A stretch of DNA of 64,000 nt from MED-G105 sp039814575 (GTDB lineage: Bacteria > Pseudomonadota > Alphaproteobacteria > Caulobacterales > Parvularculaceae). The stretch spans positions 273,664-337,663 of the forward strand of contig JBCCAY010000001.1 of NCBI GenBank assembly GCA_039814575.1, given 5' to 3'. The notes beneath the pieces were generated by a model. It ran no database searches, was not told the DNA's origin, and worked only from the letters and a program-made list of their open reading frames with translations. Below, piece by piece: positions 8,977 through 16,817 of this stretch. How positions within the stretch are numbered: the first letter of the stretch is position 1; every line of letters begins with the position of its first letter. The position numbers and the translations under genes were made by a program.

Positions 8977-10683
8977 TTACTCGCCTTTCTCGTTCTCTTT
9001 CAGCGCGGCGCCGAGAATGTCGCCGAGCGAGGCGCCGGCGTCGGCCGAGCCGTATTGTTGAACCGCCTCTTTCTCCTCGGCGACTTCACGCGCTTTGATA
9101 GAGAGAGAGATCCGGCGCGAGACTTTGTCGAACGCCGTAACGCGGGCGTCGACCTTGTCGCCAACGGCGAAGCGGTCGGGGCGTTGCTCGTTGCGGTCTT
9201 TCGATAGGTCCGATTTGCGGATGAAAGCTTTCGGGCCGCCTTCGCCGCCCACTTGCACTTCGATGCCGCCGTTTTCGATCGCGGTGACCGTGCATGTGAC
9301 GTCGGCGCCTTTGCGCATTTCGCCTTCGACGCTGTCGATCGGATCGGAGCCGACTTGCTTGACGCCGAGGGAGATGCGCTCTTTCTCCGGATCAACGTCA
9401 AGGACTTTGGCTTGGATCGTATCGCCTTTATTGTAGTCCTTGATGGCTTCTTCGCCGGCGCGTTCCCAGTCGAGGTCGGACAAGTGGACCATGCCGTCCA
9501 TGTCTTCGGTGAGGCCAATGAACAGGCCGAACTCGGTGATGTTCTTGATCTCGCCTTCGATGACAGAGCCGATTGGGTGCTCCTCGGCGAAGTTCTCCCA
9601 CGGATTGTTGAGGCACTGTTTCAGGCCAAGGGAGATGCGGCGCTTGTTCTCGTCCACTTCCAGAACCATGACTTCCACTTCTTGCGAGGTGGAAACGATC
9701 TTGCCGGGGTGAACGTTCTTTTTGACCCAGCTCATTTCCGAGACGTGGACGAGGCCTTCAATGCCGTCTTCTAGCTCAACGAACGCGCCGTAATCGGTGA
9801 TGTTCGTGACTTTACCGGTGAATTTCGCATCGATCGGGTATTTCGCGGCGACGCCTTCCCATGGATCCGGCGACAGCTGCTTCATGCCGAGCGAGATGCG
9901 GTGGGTTTCCGGGTTGATCTTGATGATCCGAACGCGAACGGAATCATTGACATTGAGCACTTCGGTTGGATGATTGACCCGGCTCCAGGACATGTCGGTG
10001 ACGTGCAAGAGACCATCGACGCCCGGCGCGAGTTCGACGAACGCGCCGTAATCGGTGATGTTCTTGACGATGCCGTCCCGCTCGTCACCCTCGTTCAGCT
10101 CGCGCACCACTTCCTGGCGATGTTCGGCGCGATCCTCTTCCAGGATCGAACGGCGAGAAACGACGATATTGCCGCGACGGCGATCCATTTTCAGGATCTT
10201 GAAAGGCTGCGTCATGTTCATGAGCGGCCCGGCGTCGCGTACGGGGCGGATATCGACTTGGGAGCCCGGCAAGAAGGCGACCGCGCCGCCGAGGTCGACG
10301 GTGAACCCGCCTTTGACGCGATTAAAGATGACGCCGTCAACGCGCTCTTCGTCAGCGAATTGTTTCTCAAGGCGTTCCCAGGCTTCTTCGCGGCGCGCTT
10401 TTTCGCGGCTGATGACGGCTTCGCCGACCGCGTTCTCGATGCGGTCCACATAGACTTCGACGGTGTCGCCGACGCTTAGCGAAACGTCTTGGCCCGGCTG
10501 GGAGAATTCTTTCAGCGCCACGCGGCCTTCGGTTTTGAGGCCGACATCGATGAGCGCCATGTCTTTTTCAATGGCGGTGATGACGCCTTTGACGACGGTG
10601 TCTTCGAAGCTTTTGCGATCAACGAGGGAGGCTTCGAGCATTTCCGCGAAATCGTCGCGGGACGGGTTAAGGGTTTCAGACAA
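8977..10683 (-). CDS. rpsA: 30S ribosomal protein S1
   Basis: Largest 30S protein; binds mRNA and promotes translation initiation. The 568-aa protein is full length with six S1 (OB-fold) repeats. The third to fifth are clearest, sharing ITDYGAFVEL/ITEFGLFIGL and VSEMSW/VTDMSW/LSDLDW. N-terminus MSETLNPSRDDFAEMLEASL. Transcribed from the cmk side, the conserved cmk-rpsA pairing, but with a REP-like repeat in the 230-bp gap. No ihfB follows; instead a strong terminator does. Confidence 0.97.
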   Translation of the reverse strand: MSETLNPSRDDFAEMLEASLVDRKSFEDTVVKGVITAIEKDMALIDVGLKTEGRVALKEFSQPGQDVSLSVGDTVEVYVDRIENAVGEAVISREKARREEAWERLEKQFADEERVDGVIFNRVKGGFTVDLGGAVAFLPGSQVDIRPVRDAGPLMNMTQPFKILKMDRRRGNIVVSRRSILEEDRAEHRQEVVRELNEGDERDGIVKNITDYGAFVELAPGVDGLLHVTDMSWSRVNHPTEVLNVNDSVRVRIIKINPETHRISLGMKQLSPDPWEGVAAKYPIDAKFTGKVTNITDYGAFVELEDGIEGLVHVSEMSWVKKNVHPGKIVSTSQEVEVMVLEVDENKRRISLGLKQCLNNPWENFAEEHPIGSVIEGEIKNITEFGLFIGLTEDMDGMVHLSDLDWERAGEEAIKDYNKGDTIQAKVLDVDPEKERISLGVKQVGSDPIDSVEGEMRKGADVTCTVTAIENGGIEVQVGGEGGPKAFIRKSDLSKDRNEQRPDRFAVGDKVDARVTAFDKVSRRISLSIKAREVAEEKEAVQQYGSADAGASLGDILGAALKENEKGE

Positions 10684-10741
10684 GAGTTTTGGTCCTTTGA
10701 AAGGGGTTGGTGTTTCAGTTTTGGGTGGGTCGCTTACTGCG

Positions 10742-10851
10742 ATCCTTCGAGACGCAAGGCTCCGCCTTGCTCCTCAGGATGAGGGTTTAACCCTTCGCAG
10801 CAAATACAATCCTCATCCTGAGGAGGCCCAAAGGGCCGTCTCGAAGGATGG
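10742..10851. repeat. REP-like inverted repeat pair, copy 1
   Basis: A unit ATCCTTCGAGACGC...GCTCCTCAGGATGAGG (10742-10785) faces its inverted partner CCTCATCCTGAGGAGG...CGTCTCGAAGGATGG (10811-10851). Each unit is itself hairpin-prone. The same pair occurs at 21409-21519 and 39760-39906. This family of dispersed intergenic palindromes is widespread in alphaproteobacteria. Here it lies between cmk and rpsA. Confidence 0.9.
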
Positions 10852-10909
10852 CGGCGGATAAGAACGTCCGGCGACGGCTGGGTTGGATTTGACCCCAACA
10901 GGGGCCAGG

Positions 10910-11581
10910 TCAGTCGGCGCTACGCTCAAAAATATCGTCTATGACGCGGCGTGCGACCGCGACGACGGCGTCTATAGCCAAATGAGACGTGTCAAGCAAC
11001 TCCGCATCGGCGGCGGCCTTCATGGGAGCGTCGGCTCGTTCGGCGTCGCGGGCGTCGCGTTCTTTCAAATCAGCGAGCACGGTTTCCAAGGTGAGGTCCG
11101 GCTTGTCTTCTTTCAATTCTCGCCAACGGCGTTCCGCGCGGGTTTCCGGCGAGGCAGTGACAAAGAACTTCACGCTGGCGTCCGGGCAGACGACGGTGCC
11201 GATATCGCGCCCATCGAGAATGGCGCCGGCCGCGTCATTCGGCGGTTCGGCGGCGAAGGCGCGTTGATAGTCGAGGAGGGCGGCGCGCACGTCTTTATTG
11301 GCGGCGACGACGCTCGCCGCGGCCCCGACGGCGCGGGAGCGCACCGGCGCGCCGTCGATTTGTTCAAGCTGAAAGGCGCGCGCGGTTTCAGCGGCAGCGT
11401 CTGTGTCGGCGGGATCGAGGCCCTGCTCCATCATCAACCACGCGACGCCGCGATAAAGAACGCCGGTGTCGAGGTAAGCGAAATCATAAATATCCGCGAG
11501 GCGCCGGGCGAGGGTGCCTTTGCCGGAGGCGGCCGGGCCGTCGAGGGCGATAATGCGTGGTTTATCATCGGGGGTGTTCAT
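10910..11581 (-). CDS. cmk: Cytidylate kinase
   Basis: Phosphorylates CMP/dCMP with ATP in pyrimidine nucleotide recycling. The 223-aa protein has the P-loop ALDGPAASGKGTLARRLA at residues 12-29, the CMP-binding segment YLDTGVLYRGVAW, ILDGRDIGTVVCPDA, and the lid-region ETRAERRWRELK. ATG at 11581. Lies upstream of rpsA as in many bacteria; aroA, the other common neighbour, is not present. Confidence 0.96.
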   Translation of the reverse strand: MNTPDDKPRIIALDGPAASGKGTLARRLADIYDFAYLDTGVLYRGVAWLMMEQGLDPADTDAAAETARAFQLEQIDGAPVRSRAVGAAASVVAANKDVRAALLDYQRAFAAEPPNDAAGAILDGRDIGTVVCPDASVKFFVTASPETRAERRWRELKEDKPDLTLETVLADLKERDARDAERADAPMKAAADAELLDTSHLAIDAVVAVARRVIDDIFERSAD

Positions 11582-11665
11582 AGGCGCCGTACTGCATCGA
11601 ACGTTTGCTCTTGGGTCGATAAGCCGAGGAGGGGCGTTGATGCAAGGCGTTGATAGTAGGTTTGT

Positions 11666-11707
11666 GACGGCTGCCCCTGAGAGAGCGACGCTTCGGACCT
11701 TGCCGTC
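11666..11707 (+). promoter_or_regulatory. Hairpin in the thiD leader
   Basis: Arms GACGGC (11666-11671) and GCCGTC (11702-11707), the second followed by TTT, lie 45 bp before thiD. It could act as an attenuator or end a short transcript. It lacks the conserved core of a TPP riboswitch. Confidence 0.3.
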
Positions 11708-11751
11708 TTTAAACCTATGACGGAAAATATCGGGCAGAGAGGAAGTCCTGT

Positions 11752-12588
11752 ATGACTGACCGTAAACCGCCGCGCGTTCTCATTATCGCGGGATCCGATC
11801 CCTCCGGCGGCGCCGGCGTCCAAGCCGATATAAAAACGGTGACAGCGCTTGGCGGCTATGCCGCCGCGGCCGTTACGGCGCTTACAGTGCAAGACACGAT
11901 GGGCGTTAAGGACGTCTCGCCCGTTGCCCCGGCGTTTATTCGCGCCCAGATCGATGCAGTGCTGGGCGATATCGGCGCTGACGCGGTGAAAACCGGCATG
12001 ATCGGCGATGTCGCCGCCGGCGTGGCGATCGCCGATGCGCTCAACGACTATATAAAAGCGACGCCCGCCGGCGCCTCGCCCGTGCCCATTGTCTTAGACC
12101 CGGTGCTCGCCGCGACCAGCGGCGACGCCCTGGCGAATGAGGGCGTTGCGTCTCTTATTCTGGAACGCTTGGCGCCGATTGCGGCGCTGATCACGCCAAA
12201 CGCCGACGAAGCGGCGGCGTTGACGGGCCTCCCCGTCGAAACAGGTGAGGATCAAGAAGCGGCGGGCCGCGCACTTTTAGCGTATGGCGCCAGAGCGGCC
12301 TTGGTGAAAGGCGGGCATGTTCTTGGCGATAACGTTACGGACATTCTGGTGACGCACGACGGCGTTCAGCGGTTCGCCAATCCGCGCATTACAACGAACG
12401 CGGGTCACGGTACGGGCTGCACATTGGCGTCAGCGATTGCGACAGGGCTCGCCGCCGGTGAGCCGATGGAGATCGCGGTTGAAAACGCGATCGCCTATGT
12501 GCGCGCCGCGCTTGCCGCCGCGCCCGGATACGGGGCCGGCGTCGGGCCGTTGAACCATGTTTTTGATGTCGGCCCTCGCAACGTTTAA
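11752..12588 (+). CDS. thiD: Hydroxymethylpyrimidine/phosphomethylpyrimidine kinase
   Basis: Ribokinase-fold kinase that makes HMP pyrophosphate for thiamine synthesis. The 278-aa protein has the family start RVLIIAGSDPSGGAGVQADI, then TALGGYAAAAVTALTVQDT, VLDPVLAATSG, ITPNADEAAALTGL, and the anion-hole signature NAGHGTGCTLASAIATGLA with its catalytic Asp position replaced by His in the NxGHGTGC form known for ThiD. Divergent from cmk (170 bp apart). The PhzF-family gene follows after 34 bp, so the two may be cotranscribed. Confidence 0.95.
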   Translation: MTDRKPPRVLIIAGSDPSGGAGVQADIKTVTALGGYAAAAVTALTVQDTMGVKDVSPVAPAFIRAQIDAVLGDIGADAVKTGMIGDVAAGVAIADALNDYIKATPAGASPVPIVLDPVLAATSGDALANEGVASLILERLAPIAALITPNADEAAALTGLPVETGEDQEAAGRALLAYGARAALVKGGHVLGDNVTDILVTHDGVQRFANPRITTNAGHGTGCTLASAIATGLAAGEPMEIAVENAIAYVRAALAAAPGYGAGVGPLNHVFDVGPRNV

Positions 12589-12622
12589 CGACGCGACGCT
12601 CAATGAGTAAGGAATTATCATT

Positions 12623-13516
12623 ATGCGTACTTTTCCTTTTGAAACTTGGGACGTGTTCACGGAGACGGCGTTCGCCGGGAACCCACTTGCGGTCGTCACT
12701 TATGCCCAAGGGTTGAGCGATGCTGAGATGCAGGCGATCGCGCGTGAATTTAATTTATCGGAAACAACCTTCATACTGCCGCCTGACGGGCCGGACCATG
12801 ACGCTCGTGTACGGATTTTTGTGCCGGCCCATGAGGTTCCGTTCGCTGGGCACCCCACTATCGGAACCGCGCTGTCGATCGCCAGTGCGCGCAAGTCCTA
12901 TGAGCCGTTGACCTTAAGGCTCGAGGCCGGCGACTTCCCCCTATGGTTTGATACGAGCGGACCGATGCCGCGCGCGACATTTCGAAACCCGAATCCGCCG
13001 AAAGCGTGGGACGTTGAGGCTGTCGACGCCGTCACGCTGCGTCTGGGGTCGGCTTTTGGGTTGACGCCGGGCGCTGTCGCCGTTGGCGCCGCCGCCCCTT
13101 GCATCGCAGGCGCGGGAAATGATTTTCTTTATGCGCAGGTCGGCGCCGCCGATCTTGCTGCGATTAATCCGGACGCAGCGGCGCTCGGGGAGATACATCG
13201 TGACGTTGCTGTGGGCGTTGTCGCTTATGCGCCTAGTAATGAGGCGGATACGGACTACGTCGTAAGAGTATTTGCGCCGGCGGCCGGGATTTTCGAAGAC
13301 CCGGCCACGGGTTCTGCAGCGTGCGCCTTGCCGGCCGTCGTCGCCCGCGCTGGCGCTCTGAAAGACGGCGCCCATTCATGGCGTATTCGTCAGGGCGTGG
13401 AGATGGGACGTCCGAGCGACATCCATGCGGCGTTTACCTTAACGGACGGGCGCGTTGGTGAAGTGGAAATCAACGGCGCGGCGGTTCACGTTCAAAGCGG
13501 TGCAATGAGTTTTTAA
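12623..13516 (+). CDS. PhzF-family isomerase-like protein
   Basis: Two-lobed diaminopimelate-epimerase-fold protein of the PhzF family (297 aa). Visible family motifs: FETWDVFTETAFAGNPLAVV at the N-terminus, EFNLSETTFILP with the conserved catalytic glutamate, HEVPFAGHPTIGTA, and FEDPATGSAACALPAVV. Preceded by AAGGA 9 nt before the ATG. Some members catalyse an isomerisation in phenazine synthesis, but most, as here with no phenazine genes nearby, have unknown substrates. Likely cotranscribed with thiD. Confidence 0.9.
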   Translation: MRTFPFETWDVFTETAFAGNPLAVVTYAQGLSDAEMQAIAREFNLSETTFILPPDGPDHDARVRIFVPAHEVPFAGHPTIGTALSIASARKSYEPLTLRLEAGDFPLWFDTSGPMPRATFRNPNPPKAWDVEAVDAVTLRLGSAFGLTPGAVAVGAAAPCIAGAGNDFLYAQVGAADLAAINPDAAALGEIHRDVAVGVVAYAPSNEADTDYVVRVFAPAAGIFEDPATGSAACALPAVVARAGALKDGAHSWRIRQGVEMGRPSDIHAAFTLTDGRVGEVEINGAAVHVQSGAMSF

Positions 13517-13625
13517 AGCGCGCCTATTCACATCGGGTGCTGCGATGAAGGCGCTTGGTGATAAAACGCGCTTAGCAGAATCGTGCGTGCTTAAAATTTT
13601 GTTGCGATGCGGAATTTTTCATTGA

Positions 13626-13709
13626 CCCTTAACGGGATCGGGCCCACAAGGCGGACGGGCCACGCCTCCCCAACGGGGCGCGACCCATCTGCGAGGATGG
13701 GAGTACATC
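13626..13709 (+). ncRNA. Candidate serC leader RNA
   Basis: Immediately before serC the transcript can form three hairpins: GGCCC (13641-13645)/GGGCC (13657-13661), CCCC (13668-13671)/GGGG (13675-13678), and CCCATC (13684-13689)/GATGGG (13696-13701). The last one buries the ribosome site GGGAG that lies 6 nt before the ATG. A conserved cis-regulatory serC motif upstream of serC-serA is established in alphaproteobacteria. The match is by position, strand and architecture, not by a covariance search. Confidence 0.6.
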
Positions 13710-14990
13710 ATGAACGCATCAAAGACTGTTGCTGCGACTGGCGCTGCGACTATTGCTGCAGCTGGCGATCCGCTCCATGCGGATCTTAACCAATCGACTG
13801 ACAAAAACGCCGACCCGGCAGGTCAAAGCGACGAGCTGCGCTCACGCCCGGCCGTTCGGCCCGGCCGTCCTTATTTTTCTTCCGGGCCGTGCGCCAAGCG
13901 TCCCGGCTGGGACGCGGCGAAGCTGAATGCGCCGACCCTTGGCCGCTCGCACCGCTCAAGCGTTGGCAAAGCGCGTTTGCGCGACGCTATCGAGCGCACC
14001 CGCATGGTGCTTGAAGTTCCAGACGATTATCTGATCGGCATTGTTCCGGCCTCTGACACGGGCGCCGTGGAGATGGCCATGTGGTCGCTGCTTGGAAGCC
14101 GGCCGGTCGACATGCTCGCATGGGAGAGTTTCGGGGCCGGCTGGGTAAGCGATGTCGTTAAGCAGTTAAAGCTCGACGCGCGCACCATGACCGCCCCCTA
14201 TGGTCAGCTGCCGGACCTTTCTGCGGTTAACCCTCAGCATGACGTCGTCTTCACCTGGAACGGCACGACATCGGGCGTGCGCGTTCCAAACGCCGATTGG
14301 ATTTCAGATAAACGCGAGGGCCTCACTATATGCGACGCGACGTCTGCGGCGTTCGCGCAAGCGCTTGATTGGCCGAAGCTCGATGTCGTCACTTACTCCT
14401 TCCAAAAAGTACTTGGCGGCGAGGCGGCCCATGGCGTTTTGATCCTAAGTCCGCGCGCCGTGGAGCGTTTGGAAAGTTATGTTCCGCCTTGGCCATTGCC
14501 GAAAATCTTTCGTTTGACGAAAGGCGGTAAGCTGATTAAGGGCGTTTTTGACGGCGCGACCATCAACACGCCGTCCATGCTGGTGATTGAAGATTATATC
14601 GACGCCCTGCGCTGGGCGGCGGGGCTCGGCGGATTGCCGGCTTTGATCGCGCGCGCTGACGCTAATCTCGACGCGGTTAAAGCATGGGTGCAACGCACCG
14701 ATTGGGTCGATTTCCTCACCGAAAACCCGGCGACGCAGTCAAATACATCCGTTTGTCTAAAGATTGTTGACCCGGACATCTGCGCGCTTGACGAAAACGC
14801 CCAGCGGGCCTTCGTGAAGGCGATGGAAGCGATGCTCTCCCGCGAAGAAGCCGCCTACGATATTGGCGGTTATCGCGACGCGCCGCCAGGTCTGCGGATT
14901 TGGTGCGGCGCCACGGTTGAAACCGCGGATGTCGACGCATTGTGTCCTTGGCTTGATTGGGCGTTCGCCGAAGCAAAAGCCGCTCTTTAA
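13710..14990 (+). CDS. serC: Phosphoserine aminotransferase
   Basis: PLP enzyme that converts 3-phosphohydroxypyruvate to phosphoserine in serine synthesis (and acts in the pyridoxal pathway). The 426-aa protein has a 45-residue Ala/Asp-rich N-terminal extension, then RPYFSSGPCAKRPGWD, LGRSHRSSVGKARL, and the PLP-lysine segment TYSFQKVLGGEAAHG. Of the alphaproteobacterial/archaeal SerC subtype rather than the E. coli type. ATG at 13710 has a GGGAG ribosome site folded into the leader RNA. serA follows after 141 bp. Confidence 0.95.
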   Translation: MNASKTVAATGAATIAAAGDPLHADLNQSTDKNADPAGQSDELRSRPAVRPGRPYFSSGPCAKRPGWDAAKLNAPTLGRSHRSSVGKARLRDAIERTRMVLEVPDDYLIGIVPASDTGAVEMAMWSLLGSRPVDMLAWESFGAGWVSDVVKQLKLDARTMTAPYGQLPDLSAVNPQHDVVFTWNGTTSGVRVPNADWISDKREGLTICDATSAAFAQALDWPKLDVVTYSFQKVLGGEAAHGVLILSPRAVERLESYVPPWPLPKIFRLTKGGKLIKGVFDGATINTPSMLVIEDYIDALRWAAGLGGLPALIARADANLDAVKAWVQRTDWVDFLTENPATQSNTSVCLKIVDPDICALDENAQRAFVKAMEAMLSREEAAYDIGGYRDAPPGLRIWCGATVETADVDALCPWLDWAFAEAKAAL

Positions 14991-15131
14991 GCGCCAATCG
15001 CTCTTTTGCTGAGCGCTGTCGCCGTTCTTGGGAATTAATTCCTGTAATGATCGATCGTTACAGTCCAACTATCGACCCCTGGAACGGTCTTCCTCACTGA
15101 TCTTTTGTCGAATTTCTTTTCGGAGCTTTCC

Positions 15132-16712
15132 ATGCCCAAAGTTCTCATTTCCGACGCGCTGAGTGAAACCGCCGTCAATATTTTCCGTGATCGCGGCCTT
15201 GAGGTCGTATTCGAGCCGACGCTCGGCAAAGACCCCGACGCGCTTCTAAAAGCCGTCGCTGATGTTGACGGGCTCGCTGTGCGCTCCGCCACCAAGGCGA
15301 CGTCGGCGCTCATCGAGGCGGCGCGCAATCTGAAAGTCATTGGCCGCGCCGGCATCGGCGTCGATAATGTCGATATCCCTGCGGCGACGGCCAAGGGCGT
15401 CGTCGTCATGAATACGCCCTATGGCAACGCGATCACCACGGCTGAACACGCGATTGCGATGATGTTCTCGTTGGCGCGACGCATTCCGCAGGCGAATGAA
15501 TCAACCCATGCCGGGAAATGGGAGAAGTCGAAATTCATGGGCGTTGAACTCTTCGGCAAAACGCTTGGCGTCATTGGATGCGGCAATATCGGCGCCAATG
15601 TCGCCGAACGGGCCAATGGCCTCCATATGCGCGTCATCGCCTATGATCCGTTTTTGTCGGATAAGCGCGCCGTCGAGCTGGGCGTTGAGCGCGCAAGTCT
15701 TGACGGCCTGCTCGGCGCCGCTGACATCATTACATTGCATACGCCGCTAACGGACCAAACCCGCAATATTCTTTCCGCCGACGCCATCGCCCAAACGAAA
15801 AAGGGCGTTATGATCATCAATTGCGCCCGCGGCGGCTTGGTTGATGAAGACGCCCTGAAAGAAGCGTTGGACGCCGGCCATGTGGCGGCGGCTGGCCTCG
15901 ACGTTTTCGCTGAAGAGCCGGCAAAGTCCCACGCTTTGTTCGGGCACGAACGGGTTGTAGCGACGCCGCACCTCGGTGCGTCGACGAAAGAGGCGCAAGA
16001 AAACGTCGCCATTCAAGTCGCCGAACAAATGTCGGAATACCTCCTGCGCGGCGCGGTGACCAACGCTCTCAATATGCCGTCGATCAGCGCCGAAGAAGCC
16101 CCGCGGTTGAAACCCTTTATCGCGCTCGCTGAGCATTTGGGCGCGTTCGCCGGTCAGCTGACGGAGACGAGCATCCAAGCGATTGAAGTCGTCTATGGCG
16201 GCGCGGTGGCGAAGCTCAACACCAAGCCGTTGACAGCTGCGGCGATGGCCGGGCTGTTGCGGCCCATTCTCGGGGACGTCAATATCGTCAACGCGCCGGT
16301 CATCGCCAAAGAGCGCGGCGTCGCCATCGCCGAGACGTTCCAAGACGTTATCGAGAATTATGACAGCACCATCCGTTTGCGGATCGTAACAGAGCGCAAT
16401 GACCGCACAGTGACGGGCGCGATCTTCGGCGGCGCCCCGCGCATTGTCGAGATCAACGGCGTCGGCATGGAGGCCGCGTTTGCGCCGCACATGCTCTATG
16501 TCGTGAATGAAGATAAGCCAGGGTTTATTGGCGCTTTCGGCGCTGCGCTCGCCGCCGCCGGCGTTAATATCGCTACGTTCAATCTGGGCCGTTCCGGCCC
16601 CGGCGAGCGGGCCATGGCGCTTGTTGCGGTCGACGAGGCGCTCAGCGAGGAGACGCTTGGCGAGATCCGCGCCTTACCCCATGTGAACCAAGCCAAGCCG
16701 TTAGCGTTTTAA
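15132..16712 (+). CDS. serA: D-3-phosphoglycerate dehydrogenase
   Basis: First enzyme of serine biosynthesis, NAD-dependent. From the ATG at 15132 (GGAG 7 nt upstream) the protein is 526 aa, the long form. Rossmann domain with GVIGCGNIGANVAERANGL; catalytic-region signatures GRAGIGVDNVDIPAAT and NCARGGLVDEDAL, with the catalytic His in TPHLGAST. An intervening ASB domain is followed by a C-terminal ACT domain (MLYVVNEDKPGFIGAFGAAL), the usual site of serine feedback. Same strand as serC, so pathway neighbours are coexpressed. Confidence 0.97.
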   Translation: MPKVLISDALSETAVNIFRDRGLEVVFEPTLGKDPDALLKAVADVDGLAVRSATKATSALIEAARNLKVIGRAGIGVDNVDIPAATAKGVVVMNTPYGNAITTAEHAIAMMFSLARRIPQANESTHAGKWEKSKFMGVELFGKTLGVIGCGNIGANVAERANGLHMRVIAYDPFLSDKRAVELGVERASLDGLLGAADIITLHTPLTDQTRNILSADAIAQTKKGVMIINCARGGLVDEDALKEALDAGHVAAAGLDVFAEEPAKSHALFGHERVVATPHLGASTKEAQENVAIQVAEQMSEYLLRGAVTNALNMPSISAEEAPRLKPFIALAEHLGAFAGQLTETSIQAIEVVYGGAVAKLNTKPLTAAAMAGLLRPILGDVNIVNAPVIAKERGVAIAETFQDVIENYDSTIRLRIVTERNDRTVTGAIFGGAPRIVEINGVGMEAAFAPHMLYVVNEDKPGFIGAFGAALAAAGVNIATFNLGRSGPGERAMALVAVDEALSEETLGEIRALPHVNQAKPLAF

Positions 16713-16778
16713 CGCGTTTCCTTGTCGAGTGTGCACGGTTGAGTGTGCACGTTTATTTGTGCGGAGACGCGTTAAAAC
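16706..16778. repeat. Long inverted repeat enclosing a direct repeat
   Basis: Arms GTTTTAACGCGTTTCC (16706-16721) and GGAGACGCGTTAAAAC (16763-16778) are complementary over 16 bp with one T/C difference that allows a G-U pair. The 41-bp centre carries two copies of GAGTGTGCACG (16727-16737, 16741-16751), each with the palindrome GTGCAC. It overlaps the serA stop codon, between convergent genes. The T/A runs are on the wrong side for an ordinary intrinsic terminator in either direction. Confidence 0.8.
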
Positions 16779-16817
16779 AGGCTGTTAAAGCGTTGTGCTG
16801 GCGCTGGCCGAACCGAG

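Noticed and set aside
11582..11751. Possible TPP riboswitch before thiD because of a CTGAGAG-like string
   Set aside because: The second conserved core (GAACCTGAT and the GGATAATGCC-type segment) is missing; only a simple hairpin remains.
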